8,109 nucleotides of DNA from NCBI GenBank assembly GCA_016765255.1, contig JAESQI010000129.1, positions 1 through 8,109 on the forward strand, in the 5' to 3' direction. Shown here piece by piece: positions 1 to 6,695 of this stretch; positions within the stretch are counted from its first letter, which is position 1; each line of letters starts with the position of its first letter. Under the pieces are notes generated by a model. The model saw only the letters and a list, made by a program, of their open reading frames with translations. It had not been told where the DNA came from and searched no databases. The position numbers and the translations under genes were made by a program. Source of the DNA: Robiginitomaculum sp. (GTDB lineage Bacteria > Pseudomonadota > Alphaproteobacteria > Caulobacterales > Maricaulaceae).

Positions 1-96
1 ACTATCACAGATAATTTCAGAGTCATTAAAAACGAAAAACATATGCTTATTCAGTGAATGGGGTATAGTTTAATAGAGTAAGGGTAGATTTTTTGA
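1..96. other. AT-rich region downstream of gltX, no gene seen
   Basis: Between the gltX TAA and the window edge no coding frame can be supported. It contains an 11-bp palindrome ATTCA-G-TGAAT (49-59) and A/T tracts, but no GC-rich hairpin with a T-run on the gltX strand, so I cannot assign a terminator. It could hold the end of the nadE-gltX unit or regulatory sequence for a gene outside the window. Confidence 0.4.
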
Positions 97-282
97 TTAT
101 CCCGCATCGCCGCGCAACCGGGCCATTGCTTTCTCGGCCCCGAGTAGAGGTAATAATTTATCCATTTCTGGGCCGCGAGCCCGTCCTGTTAAGGCCATCC
201 GCAAGGGTAAGAAAAGAGATTTTCCTTTTCGGCCTGAACTCGCTTTTAGCGCATTGATCCATTCTGACCATGTTTCAAGCGT
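97..282 (-). pseudogene. gltX: In-frame C-terminal remainder of gltX beyond the TAG
   Basis: Reading the minus strand on from the TAG in the same frame gives 61 further codons, starting TLETWSEWINAL and containing GRKGKSLFLPLRMALTG, then GPEM and LLPLLGAEKAMARLRG, before TAA at 97-99. This is the typical GltX C-terminal anticodon-binding segment (GRKGKxLFxPLRxALTGxxxGPE and a final helix). There is no frameshift and no second stop. It is part of the gltX gene rather than a separate gene. Whether it is translated depends on whether the TAG at 283-285 is real and terminates. Confidence 0.88.
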
Positions 283-1452
283 CTACACATCTGGCAATAC
301 ATCTGCCGCGCCCTTGCAAAATTCTGCATCTCCCACATCAATTTGTCCAGACATAGGCGCGTAAACCACTGTCGACCAGCCAGCAACATCGCCAAATGTA
401 TTTAAGTTACTGCGAACGACGTTCCAAAACTCTTCGCTTTCGGGAATTCCAAGCACTGACAATCTATCTTTCACATCTTTGAAAGGAAGCGAATGAAGCA
501 AGCGCGCATTGAGATGTTCTAGTTCCTGTTCATCAAACCTTGCAGGGGCACGACCAATTTTACTAAACGCAAATTCGTTGGCAAGCACATCCATGCTAGG
601 CCGCGCTTCAATGGCGTCCGAAGTCCCGATTTTACCGAGCAAGCTACAGATTGCCAATGGCTCTATGCCGCGCCCTCTTAATTGATCCATAGACAAAGAA
701 CCAAGACGCTTGGATAGCCCCTTCCCGTCTTTCCCAACCAATAATGGTGTATGGGCAAATGAGGGTAAATCCCCCCCACCCAGTTCATCCATAAGCGCTT
801 CAAAGATTTCAATTTGCGCGCCTGAATTGGTAACATGATCTTCGCCGCGAATAATGTGGGTGATTTTCGTATCTATATCGTCGACCACACTTGGCAGTGT
901 ATAGAGATATGTTCCGTCGGCGCGAATGAGGACGGGATCAGAAATTGACCCCGTATCAATAGATTGTTCCCCACGCACCATATCGTTCCATTTAGCAGCA
1001 TTGCCCGAAAGTTTGAAGCGCCAATGTGGCTTTCGCCCCTCATCTTCATAAGCTTTAATTTGCGCGTCTGTCAGGTTTAAACCGTCACGATTATAAATCG
1101 GCGGCTTACTTTGGGCCCGCAAAATTTTACGCTGTCGATCCAATTCTTCTGACGTTTCGTAACAGGCATAGAGCCGCCCACAGTTTTTCAAATAATCCGC
1201 AGCTTTGTCATAATGGTCAAACCGGTCTGATTGTTTGAAACTATCATCCCAATTCATACCGAGCCAGTTTAAGTCTTCCTTTATGCCGTCTTCATAGGCC
1301 TTCGTCGAGCGTGCAATATCTGTATCGTCAATCCGCAATACAAATTTTCCGTTTCGGCTACGAGCATATAGCCAGTTCACAAGGGCGGTACGCACATTGC
1401 CCACATGCAATTTTCCTGTTGGGGACGGCGCAAATCTAACAATAGGTGTCAT
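283..1452 (-). CDS. gltX: Glutamyl-tRNA synthetase, interrupted by an in-frame amber codon
   Basis: Class I aminoacyl-tRNA synthetase that attaches glutamate to tRNA-Glu in the cytoplasm; in many alphaproteobacteria it also charges tRNA-Gln for the GatCAB route. Seen: the N-terminal FAPSPTG (residues 7-13) with the HIGH-type HVGN (16-19), the catalytic-domain stretch IIRGEDHVTNS (200-210), and a KMSKS-type loop GLSKRLGSLS (245-254), followed by the start of the helical anticodon-binding domain. The ATG overlaps the nadE stop as ATGA, so the gene is the second of a coupled pair. The frame closes at TAG (283-285) after 389 residues, but homologous sequence continues in frame to TAA at 97-99, giving 451 codons in total, normal for the family. 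If the TAG terminates, 62 residues of the anticodon-binding domain are lost, probably inactivating the protein unless a second GltX exists. Identity is near certain; functional state is not. Confidence 0.95.
   Translation of the reverse strand: MTPIVRFAPSPTGKLHVGNVRTALVNWLYARSRNGKFVLRIDDTDIARSTKAYEDGIKEDLNWLGMNWDDSFKQSDRFDHYDKAADYLKNCGRLYACYETSEELDRQRKILRAQSKPPIYNRDGLNLTDAQIKAYEDEGRKPHWRFKLSGNAAKWNDMVRGEQSIDTGSISDPVLIRADGTYLYTLPSVVDDIDTKITHIIRGEDHVTNSGAQIEIFEALMDELGGGDLPSFAHTPLLVGKDGKGLSKRLGSLSMDQLRGRGIEPLAICSLLGKIGTSDAIEARPSMDVLANEFAFSKIGRAPARFDEQELEHLNARLLHSLPFKDVKDRLSVLGIPESEEFWNVVRSNLNTFGDVAGWSTVVYAPMSGQIDVGDAEFCKGAADVLPDV
1449..1452 (-). promoter_or_regulatory. ATGA stop-start overlap of nadE and gltX
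   Basis: The gltX ATG (1452-1450) and the nadE TGA (1451-1449) share bases, the classic 4-nt overlap for translational coupling. A purine-rich AAGAAGAAGA stretch in the last nadE codons can serve as the gltX ribosome-binding site. This implies one mRNA and linked translation of the two genes. Confidence 0.8.
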
Positions 1453-3143
1453 GTGTTATCTTCTTCTTGATGAAATTTGTCTCTAAATTTATTGGTAAGT
1501 GGATATCGGCGGTCACGTCCAAAAGCTTGATTGCCGAGCTTTACGCCTGGCGGTGATTGATTACGTTTATATTCATTGATGTAAAGCAAATGTTGAATGC
1601 GAGACACAGTTTCGCGCTTATGTCCGCGCTTTACGAGGGTATCAACGGAGACTTCATTATCAACAAGCCCTCGCAATATGTCGTCGAGAATTTCGTAAGG
1701 CGGGAGGCTATCTTGATCCGTTTGGTCATCACGCAATTCCGCAGACGGTGGTTTTGTAATAATCCGTTTGGGAATAGGGGTTTGCGGCCCCAACACCCAA
1801 TCAGGTTTGGTTTTATTTCTCCACTTCATCAGGGCAAAGACTTCGGTTTTATACAGGTCTTTTAGCGGATTGTATCCACCACACATATCCCCGTACAGCG
1901 TTGCGTAACCTACGGCCATTTCGGATTTATTACCAGTTGTGATCAGCATATGGCCAAATTTATTGGACAGGGCCATCAAGGTTACAGCCCGAATACGCGA
2001 CTGTAAATTTTCTTCTGTTGTATCGCTTTTCAGGCCTTCAAAGCTTGGCGCGAGCATGCCTGTAAACGCGCCAACTGCATCTGATATTTGAATAATATCA
2101 TATTGACACCCCAAAGCTTTCGCACAAGATTTAGCATCCTCAAGACTGTCATCAGACGTATATTTTGACGGCAACATCACGCACCAGACATTTTCTGCAC
2201 CGAGCGCGTCCACAGCTATGCACGCCGTCATGGCGCTATCTATGCCGCCTGACATGCCAAGTACAATTTGCTTAAACCCGTTCTTGTGAATATAATCACC
2301 CAAGCCCACTGCCATGGCCCGCCAAGTGGCTTCATATCCTTTTACCTGTGGGGCCTGAATGGCAGAGGCACACTCCCAACCGGTTTTCGTTTTGTGCCAT
2401 TCGGCAATATCAAAACTTTCCACAAAGGAAGGTAATGTTTGCACGTAGTCGCCAGAACTGCTCATAGAAAATGAGGAGCCGTCAAAGGCAAGTTCGTCTT
2501 GACCACCGACTTGATTTACATAAATCATGGGCAGTCCCGTATTTTCTATGCGCGCCCTTGCCACAGTTTCGCGTTGCCAATGGGCGTTACGCCGCCACGG
2601 CGAACCATTGGGCGATATCAAAATTTCAGCTCCGCGCTTGGCCAAATGCTCACACACCCCTTCGTGCCAAATATCTTCGCAGATCGGCAAACCAATTTTA
2701 ATACCTTGATATATCACAGGCTCAGGCAGTGGCCCCGATTGAAACACTCTTTTTTCGTCAAATACGCCGTAATTTGGAAGATCATGTTTTAAACGAATAT
2801 CGGAAACCTTGCCCTCTTGCATGAACAAAGCCGCACTATAAAGACGCCCCGCCTGTCCATCTTTTCCGTCCCCGTACCAAGGCGTGCTAAACACGATTGC
2901 TGGCCCGTTTATAGTGATTTTAGCAAATTCCTGCACCTGCGCCATACAGGCCCGTACCGCAGAAGGCTTTAACAATAAATCTTCCGCTGGGTAGCCAATG
3001 ACGAACACTTCGGATAAAATGAAAATATCCGCATCAGCTTTGCGCGCCTGTTCATAGGCATGCACCGCCTTGTCCAAATTTGCAGCAATATCTCCGACGA
3101 TAGGGTTTAATTGCGCCGATGCTATTTTTAGGACTTTCAACAT
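1449..3143 (-). CDS. nadE: Glutamine-dependent NAD+ synthetase
   Basis: Makes NAD+ from deamido-NAD+ (nicotinate adenine dinucleotide), ATP and glutamine, the last step of NAD biosynthesis, in the cytosol. Two domains are visible. The N-terminal nitrilase-type amidase has the Glu-Lys-Cys triad at E45 (LSEVF), K119 (RLKHDLPNYGVFDE) and C155 (PICEDIWHEG) and releases ammonia from glutamine. The C-terminal synthetase has the PP-loop SGGIDS (298-303), TTGNKSE (402-408), YGDMCGGYNPLKDLYKTEV (417-435) and the KPPSAELRDDQTDQDSLPPY segment (464-483). At 564 residues it is full length for the two-domain family. The start gives the usual beginning (LKIASAQLNPIVGD); Shine-Dalgarno support is weak. It is the first gene of a pair with gltX, which starts inside its stop codon, and it is divergent from pepN. 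Confidence 0.97.
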   Translation of the reverse strand: MLKVLKIASAQLNPIVGDIAANLDKAVHAYEQARKADADIFILSEVFVIGYPAEDLLLKPSAVRACMAQVQEFAKITINGPAIVFSTPWYGDGKDGQAGRLYSAALFMQEGKVSDIRLKHDLPNYGVFDEKRVFQSGPLPEPVIYQGIKIGLPICEDIWHEGVCEHLAKRGAEILISPNGSPWRRNAHWQRETVARARIENTGLPMIYVNQVGGQDELAFDGSSFSMSSSGDYVQTLPSFVESFDIAEWHKTKTGWECASAIQAPQVKGYEATWRAMAVGLGDYIHKNGFKQIVLGMSGGIDSAMTACIAVDALGAENVWCVMLPSKYTSDDSLEDAKSCAKALGCQYDIIQISDAVGAFTGMLAPSFEGLKSDTTEENLQSRIRAVTLMALSNKFGHMLITTGNKSEMAVGYATLYGDMCGGYNPLKDLYKTEVFALMKWRNKTKPDWVLGPQTPIPKRIITKPPSAELRDDQTDQDSLPPYEILDDILRGLVDNEVSVDTLVKRGHKRETVSRIQHLLYINEYKRNQSPPGVKLGNQAFGRDRRYPLTNKFRDKFHQEEDNT

Positions 3144-3234
3144 AATTACGTTCTAAAGAGGGATTTGGCTTCCCGCAACAGACCATTACGTTTAAACAAA
3201 AGAAAACATCAGTTAAAACTATATCGGACACGAC
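3144..3234. promoter_or_regulatory. Divergent nadE / pepN intergenic region
   Basis: This 91-bp gap separates two divergent starts, so it must hold or overlap promoters for both directions. It is AT-rich around 3190-3225. On the minus strand TATAGT (about 3218-3223) resembles a -10 hexamer for nadE; on the plus strand TATATC at 3220-3225 could be a -10 for pepN with a very short leader. I could not find convincing -35 elements for either. The pepN start has only a weak GGA at 3226-3228 as a ribosome-binding site. The promoter function follows from the geometry; the hexamers are guesses. Confidence 0.4.
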
Positions 3235-5856
3235 ATGAAAACAGATACACCTATCTTGACACGCTTAAAGGACTACGCCGCTCCGAGCTATAAAATCAAA
3301 ACAATAGATTTGGATTTTAATTTACATGCATCCAAAACACGGGTGAAGTCAAAAATGGTTATTTCCCGTTTGTCCCAAAACGCGACCGATTTTCACCTCG
3401 ACGGCGAAGAGCTACACCTAATCTCAGTAAAACTTGACGGCAAACCCGTAGCGAAGAAAAACTTCAAAACAACGAAAACAGGTCTGACTCTCAAAAACTT
3501 ACCCAACCATTTCACACTCGAAATTGAAAGTGAATGTAATCCGTCAACCAATTCCAGCCTGATGGGACTGTATATATCTGGTGGGCGGTTTTGCACGCAA
3601 TGCGAGGCAGAAGGCTTTCGCAGGATTACATATTTCCCAGATAGACCCGATATGCTCTCCATTTTCAATGTTCGAATTGAAGCCGATAAGGAGAAATTTC
3701 CAACACTTCTGTCAAATGGGAATTGCACGGAGCAAGGTGATTTGAAGACGGGGCGGCATTACGCAATTTGGAATGACCCCTTTCCAAAACCCTGTTATCT
3801 GTTCGCACTTGTTGCGGGGAAATTTGATACGGTTAGTGATAGTTTCAAAACCATGAGCGGGCGGAATATTCCCCTTGATATTTATGTAGACCCGGGCGAT
3901 GCCGCCCGCGCACTTTATGCCATGGACGCTCTAAAGCGATCTATGAAATGGGACGAAGACGCATTTGGGCGCGAATATGATCTTGACCGTTTTATGATTG
4001 TTGCCGTGCGGGACTTCAACTTTGGCGCTATGGAAAACAAGGGCTTGAATATATTTAATTCCTCCCTTCTTTTGGCTGATGAAGCCAGCGCGACCGATAT
4101 GAATTTCGAACTGATTGAAAGTGTTATTGCCCATGAGTATTTTCATAACTGGACAGGCAATAGAATTACCTGCCGTGATTGGTTTCAACTGTGTCTCAAA
4201 GAAGGGTTTACCGTATTTAGAGATCAAGAATTTTCAGCCAGCCAGCGCGGCGCAGCACTCCAGCGCATCAAAGATGTAAAAGCCTTACGAGTAAGACAAT
4301 TCCCCGAGGACGCAGGCCCGCTCGCCCATCCCGTCCGGCCAGCCAGTTATATGAAAATTGATAATTTTTACACAGCGACGATTTACGAAAAAGGTGCGGA
4401 GTTGATCCGCATGCTCAAAACATTGTTAGGTGACGCCGACTTTCGAAAAGGGTGCGACTATTATTTTGAAACACTCGACGGCACAGCCGCTACGATTGAA
4501 CAATTTATCGCCTGCTTTGAACATGTGAGCGGTCAAAATTTATCTCAATTTATGCATTGGTATGAGCAAGCAGGTACGCCAAATATTACAATCAAAACAG
4601 ATTATGATTCAGATGCAAAAACATTTGATATTGCCTTTACTCAAAATACGCGACCGACACCTGGCCAAGTTAAAAAGCCTCCATTCCTTATGCCAAATAT
4701 TTTAGCGTTGATTGATAAAGACGGTCATAATTTCGGTGAGCAAACTCTCCAGATGAACCAAGAAACCATAAAGGTTCATTACGAAAATATTGACCATGAA
4801 CCCTCAATATCCATGTTTCGAAAATTTTCTGCGCCTGTGAATATAGCCTTCCAACCTGACTTGCATCACCGCCTCAACCAAATGGAATTTGACACGGATT
4901 TGTTTAACCGTTGGGAGGCTGGGCAAAGCCTGGCACGGGACATTCTTGTAAACCTATCTCGTTCGCTGGAGTCTGGTAAAACACCCACTGATTTTACGGC
5001 CATGCATCAATATACAAAAACAATTGTAAAACTAATTGACGATAAAAATCTCGATATGGGCTTCAAAGCTTTAGTCATGGCGCAACCACTTGACGGATCA
5101 ATCCTACAAGCCTGCGCTTCGCAAGGCCACGGCGTAGATCCACTTGCCGTCTATCAAGCTGGAAAAATCTTACGGCTTGCGATTGCGCAAACAGGTGCAA
5201 AAACTATAGAAGCTTTATATGTGCATGTTTCACACCCTCTTCCCTTTATACCAAATGCAACTGGCGCGGCCCGACGTTCACTGCGTAATATATGTTTGCG
5301 ATATCTGATCCAAATAACTGACGTGAAGGCACAAAAATATGCACGGGATCAATTTGAAACCGCTACCAATATGACGGAAGAATATTCTGGATTATTGGCT
5401 CTCATTAAGCTCGGTGGCCCGACAGCAGAAACTGCTCTACAAACATTTTATGACAAATGGGAGCACACCCCCCTTGTGATTGACAAATGGTTTTCCGCAT
5501 ATGCTGGCTTAAGTGGGTTTAATGCACTTGAAAAAATATCTGCACTCACCAATAATCCTGCATATAAGGACGCAAACCCCAACCGAGTTCGCGCCCTTAT
5601 AGGCGGGTTTGCAGCTACAAATCCCGAAACTTTCCACAATATTGATGGGTCTGGATATAAGTTTTTCGCTGACAATGTCCTCATGATGGATAAGGTCAAT
5701 CCGCAATTAGCCGCTCGCCTTCTCGGCGTATTCAGTGTTTGGACGACACTAGACCTCCATAGACAAAGCCTGATCAAAGCACAACTTACCCGTATCCTTA
5801 AAAGCAAACCATCAGCGAATGTTTATGAAATCGCAACGAAATCTTTAGGAGCTTGA
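3235..5856 (+). CDS. pepN: Aminopeptidase N (M1 family zinc metallopeptidase)
   Basis: Cytosolic zinc aminopeptidase that removes N-terminal residues from peptides in the last steps of protein turnover. Seen: the substrate-binding Gln/Glu at Q122 and E124 (TQCEAEG), the exopeptidase motif GAMEN (264-268), the zinc-binding HEYFH (300-304) followed by NWTGNRITCRDWFQL, the third zinc ligand E323 (LKEGFTVF) and the catalytic tyrosine Y384 (IYEKGAEL). As I recall the E. coli enzyme, each key residue lies three positions later here, and the length (873) nearly equals its 870. The C-terminal half corresponds to the beta-sandwich and helical ARM-like domains of that type. The start is supported by the family-like N-terminus (TDTPILTRLKDYAAPSY). 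It is the first plus-strand gene; its stop TGA overlaps an ATG (5856-5858), and the EAL gene follows 14 nt later, so the two are probably co-transcribed. No anomaly was seen. Confidence 0.97.
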   Translation: MKTDTPILTRLKDYAAPSYKIKTIDLDFNLHASKTRVKSKMVISRLSQNATDFHLDGEELHLISVKLDGKPVAKKNFKTTKTGLTLKNLPNHFTLEIESECNPSTNSSLMGLYISGGRFCTQCEAEGFRRITYFPDRPDMLSIFNVRIEADKEKFPTLLSNGNCTEQGDLKTGRHYAIWNDPFPKPCYLFALVAGKFDTVSDSFKTMSGRNIPLDIYVDPGDAARALYAMDALKRSMKWDEDAFGREYDLDRFMIVAVRDFNFGAMENKGLNIFNSSLLLADEASATDMNFELIESVIAHEYFHNWTGNRITCRDWFQLCLKEGFTVFRDQEFSASQRGAALQRIKDVKALRVRQFPEDAGPLAHPVRPASYMKIDNFYTATIYEKGAELIRMLKTLLGDADFRKGCDYYFETLDGTAATIEQFIACFEHVSGQNLSQFMHWYEQAGTPNITIKTDYDSDAKTFDIAFTQNTRPTPGQVKKPPFLMPNILALIDKDGHNFGEQTLQMNQETIKVHYENIDHEPSISMFRKFSAPVNIAFQPDLHHRLNQMEFDTDLFNRWEAGQSLARDILVNLSRSLESGKTPTDFTAMHQYTKTIVKLIDDKNLDMGFKALVMAQPLDGSILQACASQGHGVDPLAVYQAGKILRLAIAQTGAKTIEALYVHVSHPLPFIPNATGAARRSLRNICLRYLIQITDVKAQKYARDQFETATNMTEEYSGLLALIKLGGPTAETALQTFYDKWEHTPLVIDKWFSAYAGLSGFNALEKISALTNNPAYKDANPNRVRALIGGFAATNPETFHNIDGSGYKFFADNVLMMDKVNPQLAARLLGVFSVWTTLDLHRQSLIKAQLTRILKSKPSANVYEIATKSLGA

Positions 5857-5861
5857 TGTAG
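5847..5861 (+). promoter_or_regulatory. AGGAG site with an ATG-TAG start-stop ahead of the EAL gene
   Basis: AGGAG (5847-5851) sits 4 nt before an ATG (5856-5858) that overlaps the pepN stop as TGATG. That ATG is in frame with the EAL gene but is followed directly by TAG (5859-5861). The next in-frame ATG, at 5871, has only AGG 1 nt away and no well-spaced ribosome-binding site of its own. Ribosomes would have to reinitiate over 9 nt after the TAG, or the TAG would have to be read as sense. The layout is read directly from the sequence; its role is inferred. Confidence 0.5.
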
Positions 5862-5870
5862 AATTTAGGT

Positions 5871-6614
5871 ATGACAGACCTAAAAATAGTCCACGATATT
5901 GCAACTGAAAAAGGGTTTCGGGCCCACATTTCACAAAATCGCTTTACGATTATGCGCCAACCCGTCATCAGCGTATCCACAAATGCTGTCTTGCATGATG
6001 AATGGCTAGTCAGATTTGATAGTGACACAGGCTTAGAGCGCATTTTACGTCCTGCGGAAATTAGCGGGGCTATTTCTGAGCTGGATTTATCAATGCTGCG
6101 CCAAGCCGTAAAGCGGCTCAATGATCAACCGAAGCGGACGGCTATCGCGGTCAATCTTTCTGGAGCTAGTTTTTCAGACCCTGCATTTGAGCGGACATTA
6201 TTCGCAACCCTTGCACATTTAAAAGCAAAGCCAGAAAAATTACTGTTTGAATTAACCGAAACCTGGAATTTAAAAGACCTTCAGCCCGCCATACGTATTT
6301 TGAATATATTGCGTGAACGCGGCCATAATTTGTGCCTTGATGATGTTGGCGCAGGGGCCGCGTCTTTGAGGTATTTGCGCGCTTTACCTGCTGATTGGCT
6401 CAAAATTGACGGTGAATTTGTCTCTGGTGCTGCCAGTAATGCCCAAGAACTTACTGTATTAAAAGCCGTTTTAGGCTTACGCAAAGGGTTGGGGGTTAAA
6501 TTCATTGCAGAAGGTATCGAAACACAACGATTATTAGATTTTGCAAAAGATATAGGGTTCGATGCAGTACAAGGCTATATTTTGGGCGCACCAGAGCCAG
6601 AACACCCTGCATAA
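5871..6614 (+). CDS. Stand-alone EAL-domain c-di-GMP phosphodiesterase
   Basis: Predicted to hydrolyse cyclic di-GMP to pGpG, lowering this second messenger. The 247 residues form a single cytosolic EAL domain with no signal peptide, membrane segment, GGDEF or sensor domain. The signature is EWLVR (E44, L46, R48) rather than EALLR. Other expected residues are N95 (VNLSG), E127 and E130 (ELTE), D157/D158 (LDDVGAG), K178 and D180 (LKID), E214 (AEGIET) and Q234 (QGYILG). The spacings 32, 30, 20, 36 and 20 from N95 onward match those I recall for the active enzyme RocR, so activity is likely. Loop 6 reads DDVGAGAAS in place of the usual DDFGTGYSS. The ATG at 5871 is the first usable start after an in-frame TAG. 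It follows pepN by 14 nt and precedes a membrane sensor gene. Family is certain; the target pathway is unknown. Confidence 0.9.
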   Translation: MTDLKIVHDIATEKGFRAHISQNRFTIMRQPVISVSTNAVLHDEWLVRFDSDTGLERILRPAEISGAISELDLSMLRQAVKRLNDQPKRTAIAVNLSGASFSDPAFERTLFATLAHLKAKPEKLLFELTETWNLKDLQPAIRILNILRERGHNLCLDDVGAGAASLRYLRALPADWLKIDGEFVSGAASNAQELTVLKAVLGLRKGLGVKFIAEGIETQRLLDFAKDIGFDAVQGYILGAPEPEHPA

Positions 6615-6642
6615 ACAGCATCCTAGCTAATTTTAGTCGACA

Positions 6643-6690
6643 TTGTTAACCTTCACCTCCTATTCTGTTAATGATTCGTTTAATAAGAGG
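6643..6690 (+). promoter_or_regulatory. Candidate promoter with TTAA elements and a GANTC site upstream of the sensor gene
   Basis: TTGTTA (6643-6648) and GTTAAT (6667-6672), 18 bp apart, each match four of six bases of the sigma-70 consensus and would start transcription near 6679, just before the ribosome-binding site. TTAACC (6646-6651) and TTAA at 6668-6671 and 6680-6683 resemble CtrA half-sites, but the last pair is separated by 8 bp, not the canonical 7. GATTC (6673-6677) is a GANTC site, the CcrM methyltransferase target in alphaproteobacteria. All matches are imperfect, and binding is inferred. Confidence 0.35.
6685..6690 (+). promoter_or_regulatory. Ribosome-binding site that fixes the GTG start at 6696
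   Basis: AAGAGG lies 5 nt (TTTTT) upstream of GTG at 6696-6698. The frame is closed just upstream by TAA at 6684-6686. The ATG at 6703 is in another frame and soon meets a stop. The in-frame ATGs at 6714 and 6729 have no comparable site, so GTG is the preferred start. Confidence 0.65.
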
Positions 6691-6695
6691 TTTTT

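Noticed and set aside
1..96. Rho-independent terminator for the nadE-gltX unit
   Set aside because: T-runs are present on the minus strand, but no GC-rich stem precedes them; the ATTCA/TGAAT palindrome would leave a 1-nt loop.
771..777. Seven-C run within gltX as a possible frameshift or slippage site
   Set aside because: The gltX frame stays correct on both sides (GGGDLPSFAH), so no frameshift is needed.
1557..2792. Plus-strand open frames inside nadE
   Set aside because: They overlap a full-length conserved nadE on the opposite strand, lack domain signatures and have no supporting start signals.
3393..4227. Minus-strand open frames inside pepN
   Set aside because: They are antisense to the conserved catalytic half of pepN and show no recognisable protein features.
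5448..6505. Minus-strand open frames across the pepN end and the EAL gene
   Set aside because: They are antisense to two clear genes; the translations look like random low-conservation sequence.
6615..6695. Terminator between the EAL gene and the sensor gene
   Set aside because: No stable inverted repeat followed by a T-run was found; the gap looks like promoter sequence instead.
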